From: Cordia subcordata
Lineage: Eukaryota > Streptophyta > Magnoliopsida > Boraginales > Cordiaceae
Direction: 5' to 3'
Assembly: GCA_028554755.1 (NCBI GenBank)
Contig: JAPTOF010000025.1
Coordinates: forward strand, 3,645,501 to 3,709,500
DNA: 64,000 nt
A model generated the notes under the pieces. It had not been told where the DNA came from, searched no databases, and worked only from the letters and a program-made list of their open reading frames with translations. Each line of letters begins with the position of its first letter. Position 1 is the stretch's first letter. This document shows, piece by piece, positions 34,080 through 47,341 of the stretch. The position numbers and the translations under genes are program-made.

Positions 34080-34705
34080 TGACATTGATAATACAAGACA
34101 TAAGGAAAGTTGACCAACAAGAGGTAAAGTTGACTATGACATTACAAGACATGAAAAAAAGAAGACCGGTGGGAGATAAAGTTGATTTTGACATTACAAG
34201 ATATGAAAAAAAGACTGATAAGAAATAAAGTAAATTTTTGACATTACAAGATATGGAAAAAGATCGACGAGAGATAAAGTTGATTTTGACATTGCAAGAT
34301 ATGAAGAAAAAATGACTGACAGGAAATGAAGTATATTTTTGACATTACAAGACATGAAAGAAAATGACCAAGAGGAGATAAATTTTTTTTTTGACGTTAC
34401 AAGATGTGAAAAAATAACTGGCAGGAGATAAAATTAGTTTTGACACCACAAGACACAAAAAGAAAAATGATCGATAGGAGATAAAGTTGATTATGAAATT
34501 ACAAGATATGAAACAAATGATTGATGAGAGATAAAGTTAATTTTTGATATTACAAGACGTGAAAAAAATGACCGATAGGAGACAAAGTTGATTCCAATGT
34601 CACAAAATATCAAAAAAAGATTGATGGGAGATAAAATTAATTTTGACATCATGATGTATAAAAAATGACCGAAGGAATAAAGCTGGTAACGATAATACAA
34701 GACAT
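34080..34705. repeat. 50-bp minisatellite, block B (~12 copies)
   Basis: Same unit as block A, following the second pseudogene copy at the corresponding place. Block B has its own substitutions, so the arrays have evolved since duplication. Confidence 0.9.
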
Positions 34706-35330
34706 AAAGAAATATTACTAAAGTAATATGAATTAAAGTTGGTGAAAAATTATAAAAATGACAAAAACTTAATATTGATAAAATAATAATATTAGTCTTA
34801 TAATATAATTATTAAAGTAATAATAAAAATATTAATTAATAATTACTAATTAATATTCAAATATTAATGTTTATAATAAATAAATATATATCTCATTAAA
34901 ATTAAAATGATTTATTTAATTGAAATAAAAGTAGAGGTATAATAAAATAAAATAGGGATCCATGAATATAGGAGGATGTTGGAGTGAAATTAAAATAAAG
35001 GGGTTAGATGAAAATAGAAGTGTTGTTCAAATATAACTAAAATAGGGATCCCCAAATAGAGAAAAACAGTTCAAAACCCCTACCACAATTGCAATGTTTG
35101 TCAAAGGTGCATATTTTGATTTTGTACGAATGAAGAGTGCGTAATTGCATGAGGGCACGCACGGATATCTAGAAAAGATAAAATTAACTATTCCATTTCA
35201 TGTATTACATTCTTGTTTGATTTTGCAGTGCTGCTATCGCGTTAAGCTGGCTGTTGCCCTCTAAGTTGTATGGAGAAAGTCTAAAAGTATGATGGATTCA
35301 CTAATGTCAATGAATAGACACACAAAACTC
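34706..35330. other. AT-rich spacer and 3' flank of the NPF gene
   Basis: ATTAAT-rich DNA to about 34930, then mixed sequence. Probably includes the NPF 3' untranslated region on the minus strand. No gene seen. Confidence 0.5.
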
Positions 35331-38008
35331 TCAAGGCACAGCTGCTGCAACCTCAGTTGTTCTTCCATTTCTTGTCTCCCTTTGTACGCGCTTGTACCAC
35401 TTGGCACACATTATAAAGAGCATGAGGTCGAACGCGGTCAGAGCAGCCGAGAGGAAGAAAAACCTGTCCAGATGACCATCATTTAGATTTGGAGATACCC
35501 AACCTGGCTTCCCATTCTTGGATGTAATTTTCATCACCACAGTCAATAACATACTGCATAAATAACTACCTAATGCTGAGGATGACATTGACAGACCGAG
35601 TCCTATGCTCTTCAAGCCTTCAGGTATTTGCGACGCGAAGAATTCCCATTGCGCGACGTATATGAACGCTTCGGCTATGCCTACGAGCACGTATTGGGGA
35701 GTTTGCCAGAAAATACTCAAAGAACTCGTCTCTTTTGTTCCTCCAACAACATTATTAGAAGAATATCTCAATCGATGTTGCTCAACTAGGCCTGCAACTG
35801 TCATTCCTATGATGGAGATGACCAACCCGATTCCTATTCTCTGAAGTTCGTTAGGAAGCTTTGGCTTTCTTTTGGTAATCTTGATGTATAAAGGAACAAT
35901 GACATTCTCATAGCAAATGATGAAAGTTGATGTGCTTATGATATCAAAGGCAGTCATGCTGGCTGGAGGAATATGGAAGTTTGAGATTGCTGTGTTCATG
36001 GCTGCTCCTTGCTCAACGAAGAGCGAAAGCACTTGTACAAACACGAGAGACCCCAAAATGGTGCAAAACCATATCGGCAGAAGCCTTAATACGCATTTTA
36101 CTTCTTCAACTTGTGTGACTGTACAGAGACGCCATGGATTCGAAGTTTGGCTTTTGTCAGGTAAGATTATCATGTCTGATGGGGTCACAACAGCTGCTCG
36201 GTCAAGAAACCTGTAAAGAAAATGTACTCATCATTTTCTCAACATCTTGCAAATTAGCAAATTCAATAGAATTACTATATACCAATAAGGTATTATTTGA
36301 CTGCAAGTGAAACAATGATCAAAATAATTGATTTCATAATTGCATTATTAATGTAAAAATGATTGTATATCAATTTAAGTAGGAGCAGAAATTAACATAC
36401 CTGAAGTCATCTGTGTGAAATATTCTTCTGGTGTTGTCTTTCACATGCCTCCCTTGGATTTCATAGAGCATATCTTCATGTGGGGGTACTTGTATTCTTA
36501 TTTTTCTTATAGAAGCCACAATTACTTGGAAGAACCTGGCAATGGGATTACCCGATGGCTTAAAGTGTCGATATCTACACGTTCCGCTCAAGAGAAAAAC
36601 CAATGCAACAAAGCCACAGGAGGTGGATAACCAAAAGGCTAGTACCCATTTCCCCAAGTTCTCCAGATAAACCAATACTGTCTCTGCCATCAAGGATCCA
36701 AGATTTAGTGCAACATAGAAGTAGCTGAAGAACTTTGTCTTTGATTGATTTTCTTCAGGGTCCTCTTCATCAAATTGGTCTGCACCAAGTGTAGCAAGTG
36801 CAGGTTCTATAGATCCACTTCCCAGGGCTAGTAAGTAAATCGATATGTAGAAAATCGCAATCCCGATTGGGGATTGAGAGTTGCATGTCTTTTCAATGCT
36901 TCCACAATCCTTGGGTTCAAGTAGGATTTCTTGAGTTGACAGAGACAACATAACTAGAGCCTGCCGATTGATCAATAGACTTTTAGAGATTTTTAGGACA
37001 TTTATAGCAGACAATATACATGATTTCTTAAATATGATTTTGAAATGCATGTTTTGCCTGATTTGTTAATCAAAACGCTTAAGACAGGAAATAAAGGATA
37101 AAGGAAATAACAAATTGTCACAAAATAGCATCAAACGAAGATATGACACATATAAGCTATTGTCAGTGTCTTAATTCGTCAGAGTTACACTACCCTTATA
37201 ATGTGAACATGTATTTTATATTACTTGTTAATTAGCGCAGCTTATTTACAAATTAAAGTTACAGAAATGCGACTTACAATCACTAAAACAGCCTGGAAGA
37301 CAACACAAGTCAAGAATCTTCCCAGAAAGGAATCACTGAGAATAGCTCCGAGTAGAGTGCAAAGATTCAGAGTTCCCATCCATCTGCTGAAATTATTTGC
37401 TGCATCGGCATTTGACTGTCTCAGAACAGACTTTGAGAAGAGAACCATGTTCACTTCCACTCCAGTGAATGCAAGTGCAGCCAGCCCTTCACTCACTGCT
37501 TCAACCGACAAAACAAAACCTTATTCTTAATATTGGAAAGATATATTAGGCTGGGGAGAAAAATCCTACATATACACATTCAACAACTCATGACAGATTA
37601 CTCTGTAATGACGCTGAACTTGTCCAGTCCCCAAGCTGAAAAGGCAGGAAGCTTGGCCAGGGACTAGCCAGAAAATCAGGATCATCACTAAATTTGAAGT
37701 GATTGTTAGATAGATGGAAAGATAAGCAATCTTCCAGTGTTTTCATCTGCTTATAACAAGACTGAAGAATTCTTCTTGTTTCTTTTTTCTTCTTTAAATT
37801 GTTTACACTGTTCATTAAGTAGAATACCAGACATTTGAATGCTACTGATACATTGTTCAGCAACACAACAATAAGGTTACGAGGGAAAAAATTACGTACC
37901 TAGTAACAAGATTCCTGAATTCCATCCTCCCGTTTTTCTCTTTAGGGCTGGTTTTCCATAGTAATCAATGGTCCCATCTTTGGTGCAAGCATCTCCATGT
38001 CTATCCAT
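35331..38008 (-). CDS. NRT1/PTR family (NPF) transporter, four exons, intact
   Basis: Exons on the minus strand are 38008-37900, 37495-37278, 36960-36401 and 36210-35331. All introns are GT-AG with matching phase, and the joined frame is 1767 bp (588 aa, normal for NPF). NPF proteins are 12-helix plasma-membrane or vacuolar carriers for nitrate, peptides, hormones or other solutes. Seen motifs: ADAANNFSRWMG and GAILSDSFLGRF early, LATLGADQFDEEDP in the middle, NPWRLCTVTQVEEVKCVLRL, FVEQGAAMNT, SIFWQTPQYVLVG and GHLDRFFFL late. The first-helix proton motif ExxER is replaced by LVSEG (residues 36-40). The ATG at 38008 is preceded by a pyrimidine tract and CAG acceptor at 38012, so an upstream untranslated exon is likely. 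Closest by memory to the NPF6.1/NPF7 group. Substrate unknown. Confidence 0.95.
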
Positions 38009-38020
38009 TTCCTGCAACAG

Positions 38021-39766
38021 AAAAACAAAAAACAAAAAACAAAAATAAAAAAAAAGAAAGGAAGAAAAAAAATCTGTCACATCCCATACTACAACAGTAT
38101 CCACAATATAAACTCTTTTTCGAGGGTGGGAATCATTACCTCAACCAATACACTACTTTTAAAAGCATAAACAAATCTGGAAAGTCATCGGTGAATTACT
38201 GAAAACAATAGGAGCTGACACCATTTACTAAGAGAAGTTAAAACAGAGAAATTGAACACTGTATGAAAAAACAAGAAAGAGGACAACTTTTGGAGGAAGC
38301 AAGTGATCTCCTAGTATCAATTTCAGATGAAAAAAGCCTGATTGCATTGGCACTAAAAGCCAAGCTCACCATCTATTTCATCACTTTGACTGTACTTTCT
38401 TTTTTTTTTTTCTGGGCTAAATCAGTCAAAATCTCTATCATTGATTGGTTCAATTAATTATCAGATAACAATTATTATGCGGTGCAAAGTCGATTGGATA
38501 CGATTTTAGTGAAAAGTTGGCACTAGTTCTGGTCCCTTTGGCTTATCCATGCTACTTATAAGTTATACAAAAGCATGCCAAGGAGACGAGATATTAAACG
38601 CTATAATCTCTTGACCATGTTGAAGACATAATGAAAGCTTACAAATCCTTTGCTGTCTAGCATGAAAGTTGCAGATTAATTGGAGAGAAGATGGAAATAC
38701 ACATAATCTAAGAGCAAAAACAATCGCATAATAATGACTTGTAGGAACACATAATTTTGCATAATCATTGCTGTCTTTATATTCACATATCATACACTAC
38801 TTTCAGTACACAAACATATATATTGAAAAGAAATAAAGAGAAAAAGTAGCAAGTAGAGAATTAGAACACCATTTATTTATTTTATTTATCAACTTTTTAC
38901 ACTAACAGCGTGAATATTAAATACTCTTTCCTTTTCTTTTTCTACTTTAAAATTTATAGCATGCCTCTTACTATGCAGAGACGAGCTTACAAACTAATCA
39001 TGATATTAGGCGGAAAAAAAACTATATATTAGAAAAAGATAACCAGGAGAAGAAAAAAGTACAAAAAAACCAAGAATAAGTGATGGTTTCATTACAAAAT
39101 AACAAGAAATAGATGGCGATTTTATTATATAAGCAGAGGTTTATGTAATATATAAATATATTGTTATGAGACATAATTAATGAATGTATTTTAATTTGAT
39201 TGGTGAATTTTATGATTACAGAGTCCTATAATAAAAAAGTTTAAGTTTTGAGCCGTACACAAAGTATACAGGCAACAATTTTATAAAAACTGACTCCCAT
39301 ATCTGCCGCCTATTAAATCTACCAAGAATCAAAAGAAGAAAAGTAAAAACAATTTGCACGAAAAGAAGAACCAAAAACCAAGAAAATTAAATCTACTAAG
39401 AATCAAACATGAAAAAAGACGCAATAATGTTGAATTGATATTTTTTTGTGCATGCAAAAAAAGGAAAAGTGTCCTCCACTGAGGAAGCACTCCAACAATA
39501 TCAGCGGACTGTTGTACTTGTCAAAATGTATAACTCTGCTACATCCCGCAAGGTATAAAAAGAGTTCCAAGCCCTTGTACCTTGGAATTATTACCAATCA
39601 TAGAAGATTCAACAGTTTCATTGCACTGTCCTCTTGTCTCCATTTTTCTCTTTTAGAAAACCGCAAGAATTAATCAAAAGAAAGATAGAGCTTATATGTT
39701 TGGTATATGTTTGGTATGTACGTTTGGTACATATGTTTGGTATAATTTGCGTAAAGTGCGTCCAAC

Positions 39767-39810
<44 letters not shown>

Positions 39811-40802
39811 CTTTAATTAAAACGGATTTACACGATTAGTGTATTGTCTCAGTGTTTCTCAACCATATGGCTACATAAAGCTGGCAACAATTGTAATCAG
39901 TCGCATACAGACATAAAGAATGAGATGCACCGAACAGAATGATGAAATTTGGTTAAGAGTGGTGCTGATCACTACCAAAAAGAAAAGAATAGTCGGCAGT
40001 CTCACAATGAAATAACTAGTAATAGGTAACGATGATTTTAGCAATACAAAGATATACTTTTATACTAGATATTTAATGAATATACTCTTAACTTAGGTTG
40101 ATGGATGGTGTAATTATAGAGTGTTACAATTGTAGACAAATCGGGTTTAAGTTATTTCTGCCACATTTCAGCATATGGATCGAACCTTCTATCAATTGCT
40201 AACATTTGCACGTCAGTAGTTGGCGTGCCCTGAATGTCCTAATCTTTTGCGCTTATTAGTTCCCTTAGTTAAAATTTCCAAGTTCAAAGATAGATACATC
40301 TAATAAATTGTATATGAAGAAAAGAAATGTCATAAATTCTACAATCCTTTCACCATGTTTTATATTATCCCCATCTATCCGTGTTTCTTCTCTAACAGTT
40401 AATGTCCGTTTCTTCATTTTATTGAACTAGCAAAATTTTGTATATATCCACTTCTTCATTGTGCTTCGCTGAAATTCGATCTCAATAATCAGGACTCGTT
40501 ACTGTATTGTAGTTTCGAGAATTACATCTTAATTAAGTGAAAAATTAGTGAGCTTATAAAAGGCAAAATACATGGTCCTCGTTAGTCCCTTCTGTTTTTG
40601 TTTCATGACCCAATTCTTATGAGCTCTACAAATGCTTGCATAATCCAGAACTCACAAGTGAGTGAGTGACCGTCAGTTTTGGCTCAAATTGCAAGCCTAG
40701 TTTCTACTAGAAGTAAATAGGAGAGTCCATTGAGAGTAAGAAATAGAAATTTTAACCTTGACAAGATTAGTACTAGTTTCGTAAGAATAAGATTTTAGAG
40801 AT
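38021..40802. other. Intergenic region upstream of the NPF gene
   Basis: AT-rich, short frames only. It should contain the NPF promoter and an untranslated first exon, but I cannot place them. A small run of TATGTTTGG-type repeats lies at 39697-39745, just before the (TA)n tract. Confidence 0.5.
39772..39809. repeat. (TA)n microsatellite
   Basis: Nineteen uninterrupted TA units. Confidence 0.95.
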
Positions 40803-40805
40803 TTA

Positions 40806-41012
40806 TGTTGGGTTTGGCATAAGTTTATTATAAGATGCTTATTTTATTTGATGCTTATATACAAAAGTATAGTTTGTTAATTTTGAGTTTTTCATAAGAA
40901 GATTGTGATAAGGTGTCTTCTAAGTCTTATAAGATAAAAAGAAAAAATAAACATTGCCTCATTCAAATTAATAAGACAAACATCTTATAGTAAGCTTATT
41001 CCAAATGCAACA
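40806..41012. mobile_element. Tourist-like MITE (207 bp)
   Basis: Ends TGTTGGGTTTGGCATAAG and, in reverse complement, TGTTGCATTTGGAATAAG; the inverted repeats run about 32 bp with a few mismatches. Flanked by TTA on both sides (40803-40805, 41013-41015). Non-coding. The terminal style matches the right end of the PIF element at 28196. Confidence 0.85.
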
Positions 41013-41015
41013 TTA

Positions 41016-41543
41016 AGTCTCGACTTCCATCCCTTAATTGGTAGTTGTGTGGGCCTGAACTTCGACCTTACCTAATATAAGGGAAAAGCGAACGAGGTAA
41101 AAATGCTTGGCCGATGAAATAAATATATGGGAAGCATAAAAAAAAGAGACCCCATTTCTTCATTTACTTTAGTTATTCTTGCCAATACTTTGTTTGTTTG
41201 CTTGTATATGTGATTGAGTAAACATGACAAATGGAATTTTAAGACTCGAAGAATTTGTAAAGAAGTAAGATAAAAGAAAGGATCCCAAGACTTCAAGAAT
41301 TTGTGAAAATGTGAAAAGCATTCTTGTATGAATTCTTTGCCACTAATACTATCATTAGTATTATACCCATGTAATGCACGGGAGTTAATTTATAAAATAT
41401 TATGATAAATTATTATACACATCATAAAAATAATTAATCAATATGTTTTTGTTTATGCACTTAAAAGCTACATTACATTGCTTTCTAGCTATACTATATA
41501 TTCCTACAACTTCAATTTTATTGATTCTCAGGATATGAATGAA
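41016..41543. other. Spacer between MITE and solo LTR
   Basis: AT-rich, no gene or repeat recognised. Confidence 0.5.
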
Positions 41544-41548
41544 GATAT

Positions 41549-43107
41549 TGAAGGAAATTGTGGAGACTTTCTTCAGATTTTCACGCGCAGGATCAAGCTT
41601 TAGAATTAAATTTTTTTAGAGATTTAGAATTACCTCGTAATTCTTGTGCTAAAAGTTTTGCCTTGCAGAAGCATTGAGCTCTTCCTCTTCGTACGCTTCG
41701 TACGCGATCAAGAAACTATTGGACGAGGCTTTTGATTTTAGGGTTTTTGGGAGAGAGCTCTGACAAATATTAGGTTTCCTCAAAACCATTAACCCAAAAA
41801 TAATGAGAAACCGTCCTTATATAGGAAGATCTGGGCTTTCCATAGAGCCCATTTCCACAACCCATTAAGCCCAACCCTTTGGGCTTAAAATATTGGACCT
41901 TTTAAAATCCATATTAAAGTTTAAATTAAATCCATATTTAATTTATAAATAATAGCCCATGAATTAATTTTGATCCACATGTCTAGTGCTAGATAGACAT
42001 AGTCAAAATTAATTCCGTGACCCGTAATAAGTAATTAAATATTATTATATTTAATTCTCAATTAAATTTCTACAATATTAATTACTTATAATATTATTTA
42101 ATTCATAATTAAATAATAACACATTTAATTCATAATGAAACATAACTAACATTATTATAGTGGGGTCAATCCTCCAACTAATTCCTAACCATATGCGTGA
42201 CTCCGTAGGTTCAAACTTAAACCGGTACTACAAAGACTTTCCTTGTACTAATCAATAATACCATCTAGCAATGATTCTCAACGTCCGGATAAGCCGAATA
42301 GTTGCAAGGCAATATTCAACGAACCTAGGCACTATGGTGGATTCCTTATGACCCTCGATATTCCGAAATAAACCAAAGGGCATGGTAAAACTATCAAACC
42401 CCTATTTAGCTACTCCATGTCAAGTCCCAATCTCGTCATGACTCATCACGACATAACCACGTGACACATCATGCGGAAAGCTTTGGCCAAAGTCTTAATG
42501 AATTAGGACTAAGCAGAATATCATTCTCCTAATACCCTAAGTGGTCAATCCCATCTTGACTTACGCATTGACTTTGCGACACTTGCCTACACCTAGTAGC
42601 CTTTCGTCACCGAATTAGAAATCCAGATAGTCCAGTATCAAAACATGGGGAGTAATCCGCAAGTCTCTGTGGCAGTATCAGGTCTGAGGGAATACGACAT
42701 CCATGTGCACCACAAGCAATCCTTTGACAGTAAGGTACGTACCATAGAATGCTCGTAATAGAGTCATGTTCAGTGAGCATGTCTCCACACCTTACTGTGG
42801 GTCACACCAGTGTCTCCACACCCCTTGGTCACGAGGATAACCAACTCATGTGACGCACTATAACCTATGCTTGATAGAATTGATGCCCTAGTATCAATTC
42901 TATTATTTGGTTACAAACTAGGTTTAAGGATGATTGAGCTATCCCTCATTCACATAGCCCTACTAGGTCATCCTAAGGACCACGCCATGATCTAACAATT
43001 GAGGAGAAGATGTACGATATGACGTAAGGCCGAAAATAATACGACTTATGTACAAATCAATACAAAATCTACAATACATGACTGACTTTAGGACACCATT
43101 CCTAACA
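41549..43107 (-). mobile_element. Solo LTR (1559 bp) with perfect target duplication
   Basis: Begins TGAAGGAAATTG and ends CCATTCCTAACA. It is flanked by GATAT at 41544-41548 and 43108-43112. On the minus strand it starts TGTTAGGAATGG, the more usual reading direction. No internal region or second LTR is nearby. A diverged piece of the same family is at 48785-49185. Confidence 0.85.
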
Positions 43108-43307
43108 GATATTACCCTCAACTACATTTCAATTATCATTCATTTGAACCATATATTTCCTTAACTTTCTTATATCACCCTCATATATAGATTTAACCCT
43201 TACACCAATATCAAGATCACTTACACTTTCTCAAAGCCTTAATCATCAATTTTATTTTATTTTATAAAGTACAACAAATTCTACATATGATTTATAATCT
43301 TAAACAA

Positions 43308-43800
43308 TGTTAGCATTATATGTTTCAATTATAATTATTTTGATGAATGTTGATGATGATTACTTTGATTGATAATGATTGTTTTGATTAAATTGACTCA
43401 TATACTTAAATTGCAAATATATGATACTTTGAGTCACTCTGAGAAAAGATAGGTCCTTGAGCTCTATAGAAGGCTAATTGTCACAAAGGTTCACTCACTT
43501 CTAAGTTTTGAATGCACATTTGAAGATTTATTAAAGACTTAAAGCGAAGGAGTGACATAAAGATAGAGAAGAAAGATATAAATGGCACAAACATAGAAAT
43601 ATTTGTAAGATTAACTTTTATAGGCGTTTCTTGTTTTTTGCTCAAATTTTATATGCACACATGCTTTAACATGTTTTCATAACCTATTAGAATGTTTGGT
43701 ACTTAAAAGGTTTTTTCAAAAGAATTGCTTTCACTTGAAAATTGCACTTTACAAATGATTTTCTAAAGAATTTTGCCAAAATCCTTCAAGGGTAAGGCAT
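43308..43800 (+). mobile_element. Possible truncated SIRE-like LTR fragment
   Basis: TGTTAGCATTATATG followed by ATTTTGATGAATGTTGATGATG resembles the start of the long LTRs at 29811 and 51163, and ATTGCACTT-type words follow. No end or target duplication found. Confidence 0.3.
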
Positions 43801-44422
43801 GTGGGGCAACTACATATGCTATACCTCAACCATCATGCCTTAATGACCGCTTAGACATTGTATTTCTAGATGTTAAGCATTATAATAATTTGTATAATTG
43901 ATATTATTCGAGTTCTTTGTTTATATTGCCTTAAATGAGTGTTCTGTGATGCATATGTAAAGATCTATGACATAAACTAGTGACTTAGGTGCACAATAAT
44001 ACTAGATGCACAGTAGGTCCAAGTTTAGTCTTAGTTTGTCATAAATAAGTCTATAGCCATCATATGATAGTGCTAGACACTCTACTAGAGGGTTACCTAC
44101 TTAGGTCATTGAAATTCTTTCTAGACTTGTTTCTCTAGTGCATGTGTCATGCATTGAACAAGACTACTATCAGTTTGTTTTCTAGTGGCTATACTATCAA
44201 AGACAGAAAACATAATACTCACTACTACCAAGTGTTGAATACTCTCAATCTTTAGCACATATAGATGAACTGATGAAGTCAGAGTTTAGCACTTTGATAC
44301 ACTATAGGTAAGATCTTGCTTAGCTAGGGTCAACAACTCTATGTGTTAAGTGTTAAGTTTTGATAAGTTGGACGTGCATATGCAACAGTAGAATCTATAT
44401 GCTTCCTTGGTTTTTCATCCTA
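43801..44422. other. Spacer, nothing recognised
   Basis: No frame or repeat of note. Confidence 0.5.
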
Positions 44423-44529
44423 TTTGGCTCTACTTATTTTGGGGTTTATAAGCCTCAACAGTAAAAAGCATTTGAGAAGAGTTTTTTATTACTGTTGGGC
44501 TTATAAGCCTCAAAATAAGCAGAGCCAAA
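44423..44529. mobile_element. Small foldback MITE
   Basis: Arms of about 45 bp pair: TTTGGCTCTACTTATTTT at the left and the reverse complement of AAAATAAGCAGAGCCAAA at the right, with GGCTTATAAGCC-type centres and a short loop. Target duplication not clear; the TIR style is common in hAT-type MITEs. Confidence 0.65.
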
Positions 44530-46861
44530 CAAGCACTTTGTATGTTTAGTCCCTTGGATCTAGATGTTATTGCTGTGTCTAGTTGTTAATTCGAATTATA
44601 ACAAATCAAAGTTATCACAAAACAATGGCAGCTGAAACATAACATTCAAAACATCTATTATATACATGGGAACTAAAACAAAAAAAAAAAAAAATAGCAG
44701 GTTAGAGTTAGAATTCGCTACCCTTGTAGCGTGAACTTGACACAAACGGCCTTTTTAGACAATACTCGGCTCTATCAAGCCATCTAGTGGTCTTCTCCAC
44801 TATTTCCAAGACTCTATAGCTGGGATATTATGCGCTATATAGTGGGCAAGTAATAAACTAGGCTTAATTGAGGCTATGTGATTTTGTGTGTGTTTTTGGT
44901 GTAATGTGTGAAAATTCTTCCACCATCAGGCTAATTGAAAAGGCTCAAGTTGGTTTGTGCTTATCTTATGCTATATATAGCATAAAGCAACCCTAATCTA
45001 CGAATATTATATATTTCATTATAATATCATTATGGGCATATTCTACAATAGGCATAACAAGCTAAGAAGAGGAAGATAATAGATAGGCTAACTAGATGTG
45101 AAAAGAATGATAGAAGAGATTTTCCTTCCACATTAACTACATAAGAGATCTCCTTTTATATTGTCTTAGACATGATTATGGCCATCATTCTACATAATCA
45201 AAGGAATAAATCAAGGCTTGATCTTGGGTTCCTCTCCTCTAAAAAGCTAGGGAAAGAATGATTTAGGGGGACCGACTATTTCTTCTTCATGACTATACAC
45301 TTTTCCTACCTTTGGCTATCATATTGTTGGTACTCTTCTAAAGAAAGGGATCATTGACTTTTTTTTATGTCCAATAATCTTAACTGTTAATTTGGGCTCT
45401 ATAATTTGGCGCCTCACCATAGGGCACTGACGATGCAAAATCCAAAGACTAGGCACTAATACTTCTCTCTACCTTAATCTAGCAATGCTTGTTAAAGCCA
45501 TTCTTTTCTGGCTACATTTTGTTGTAACGTAGACTTATGGCCATCTTTTCATCCTATAACATGAGCCCTCTTAAGTCCATGTCTAAATTTCATCATGTAA
45601 CAATCATATTCGATGTATGAAAAATAGAGAGTTGATATTATTCTGGTTTCCCTTGGCTAAATATTAAATCCTCTACAAGGTCAAAGTAGTTATTTCTATT
45701 TTTTATGACAAAACTCTAGGCATTTTGCAATCAAGTTTCATATGTATCATCAATGGTAAAAAGTTCCTTGTTGTTAAACTTTCATTTTATTTTCATTTTC
45801 TACGCACGTTTCAAATTCTCTGATATCATTTAGTTTATAATAACTTCACCTTTACATAAATGTTTGCCAAAGAAAGGGGGCAGATACTTGTGATATGTAA
45901 TTCTTTGGATATCACGGTGACATAATCTCTTCAATATCACGGTGACTTTGTGATCATTTGCAATGTTATTTTGCTCTTAATTGAAATCATATTCTATTTT
46001 ACTCATACATCTAAGTTACATGGATGTCTTATGTCCATTCTACAATCATCTAGGCGTCAATCTTGGGTGAGTAATTTTTTCACTATCAGCAGAAGAAAAA
46101 TATATGAAGAAAGAGACAAGAGTGTTTTTGTTGCTGTACGTTTGATGTGATTACTTTTGGATGCATTTACGTCACGTGAATTATGAAATTCTTAACATGT
46201 GTATATGTTGTTAATAAATGTAAAAATCTACCATGTTGGCATGTGACAAAATATGAGTGCAGTTTATATGATAACTTGGTTAATAGTTACTCTTAAATTT
46301 ATTATGCTAGTCTCACTTGGACAGTTATATTTCTAGGTAAATTGTGACACTGTGTAAAGAAACATGCCTATTCTTACATTTGCATATGTGTTATCTAATT
46401 ATGAGTTTGGTCTTTGGCCATGGCTATATTATAAAATCTTTCTTAATCTTTTCTGGTTTCTGATTCTTCTTTCCTTAGGTGGATGACATTTGCTTTTATA
46501 GAGAGAAAAACTAACTATCTTGCAATGCTTTTCTTGTTGCTTGATCGTGATCCTCAGTGTTTATTGATAGGAGGTTTTATATGCTTACTTTTGTATACGC
46601 TTGTTCTTGTGAGTTATGATGGGTCTGCACTTTCATTTTCTTCATTGAATTGTACTTGATTTGGCTTATTAAATATAATTGTTTGTCCTACTTCAATTTG
46701 TTCTACAGCTGTATCCAATGATTGAATTTTTGCATGAACTAACCTTTTCTATTATGTTTTCCCACATATATTGGAAGAACATTTCGGACTTGATCATATT
46801 TGCAAGTATCAAAGCATTTGAGGATTCCAAGAGTTAAAATATCTAATTATTAGAACTTTTG
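44530..46861. other. Long non-coding stretch
   Basis: About 2.3 kb with no recognisable protein, RNA or element ends. The longest frame (45950-46150) has no motif. Confidence 0.5.
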
Positions 46862-47341
46862 CTCTTAGATTTTTACCAAGCCCATTATTAAATCTTTCGG
46901 CCTTAGATTTTCATCAAGCATATTATTAAAGCTTTCAACTTAGATTTTCTTATGCTCTATTATTAAAATATTTGGCCTTAGATTTTCATCAAACTCATTA
47001 TTAAAATCTTCGGCCTTAGTTTTCATAAAGCCATTATTAAAGCTTTCAGCCTTAAATTTTCATTAGGCTCATTATTAAAGCTTCCAGCCTTAGATTTTTA
47101 TCAGACCCATTAATAAAAATTTCAGCCTCAGATTTTTATCGTGCCCATTATTAAAGTTTTTAGCCTCAAATTTTCATCAAGCCCATTGTTAAAGCTTTTA
47201 ACCTTAGAATTTCATCAGGCCCATTATTAAAGCTTTAGGCCTTAGATTTTTATCAGGTTCCTTGTTAAAGATTTTGGCCTTAGAATTCCATCAGACCTAC
47301 TACTAAAGCTTTAGCCATTAGATTTTCATTAGGTTCCTTAT
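46862..47341. repeat. 39-bp minisatellite (~12 copies), interrupted by a Copia element
   Basis: Unit about CCTTAGATTTTCATCAAGCC then CATTATTAAAGCTTTCGG. The array resumes for a little over one unit at 48735-48783, after the Copia insertion. Confidence 0.9.

Larger units (their letters stand above)
31813..34705. repeat. Large tandem duplication (two ~1.43-kb units)
   Basis: Unit 1 (31813-33250) and unit 2 (33245-34705) each hold the 5' half of the Harbinger-type pseudogene followed by a 50-bp minisatellite. Matching points lie 1432 bp apart (for example ATGCATACAATCAATGCTAC at about 31889 and 33321). Divergence by eye is about 10%. Confidence 0.9.

Noticed and set aside
32614..34700. Repetitive frames rich in ISH/SCNV words
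   Set aside because: They result from the 50-bp minisatellite, whose unit length is not a multiple of three.
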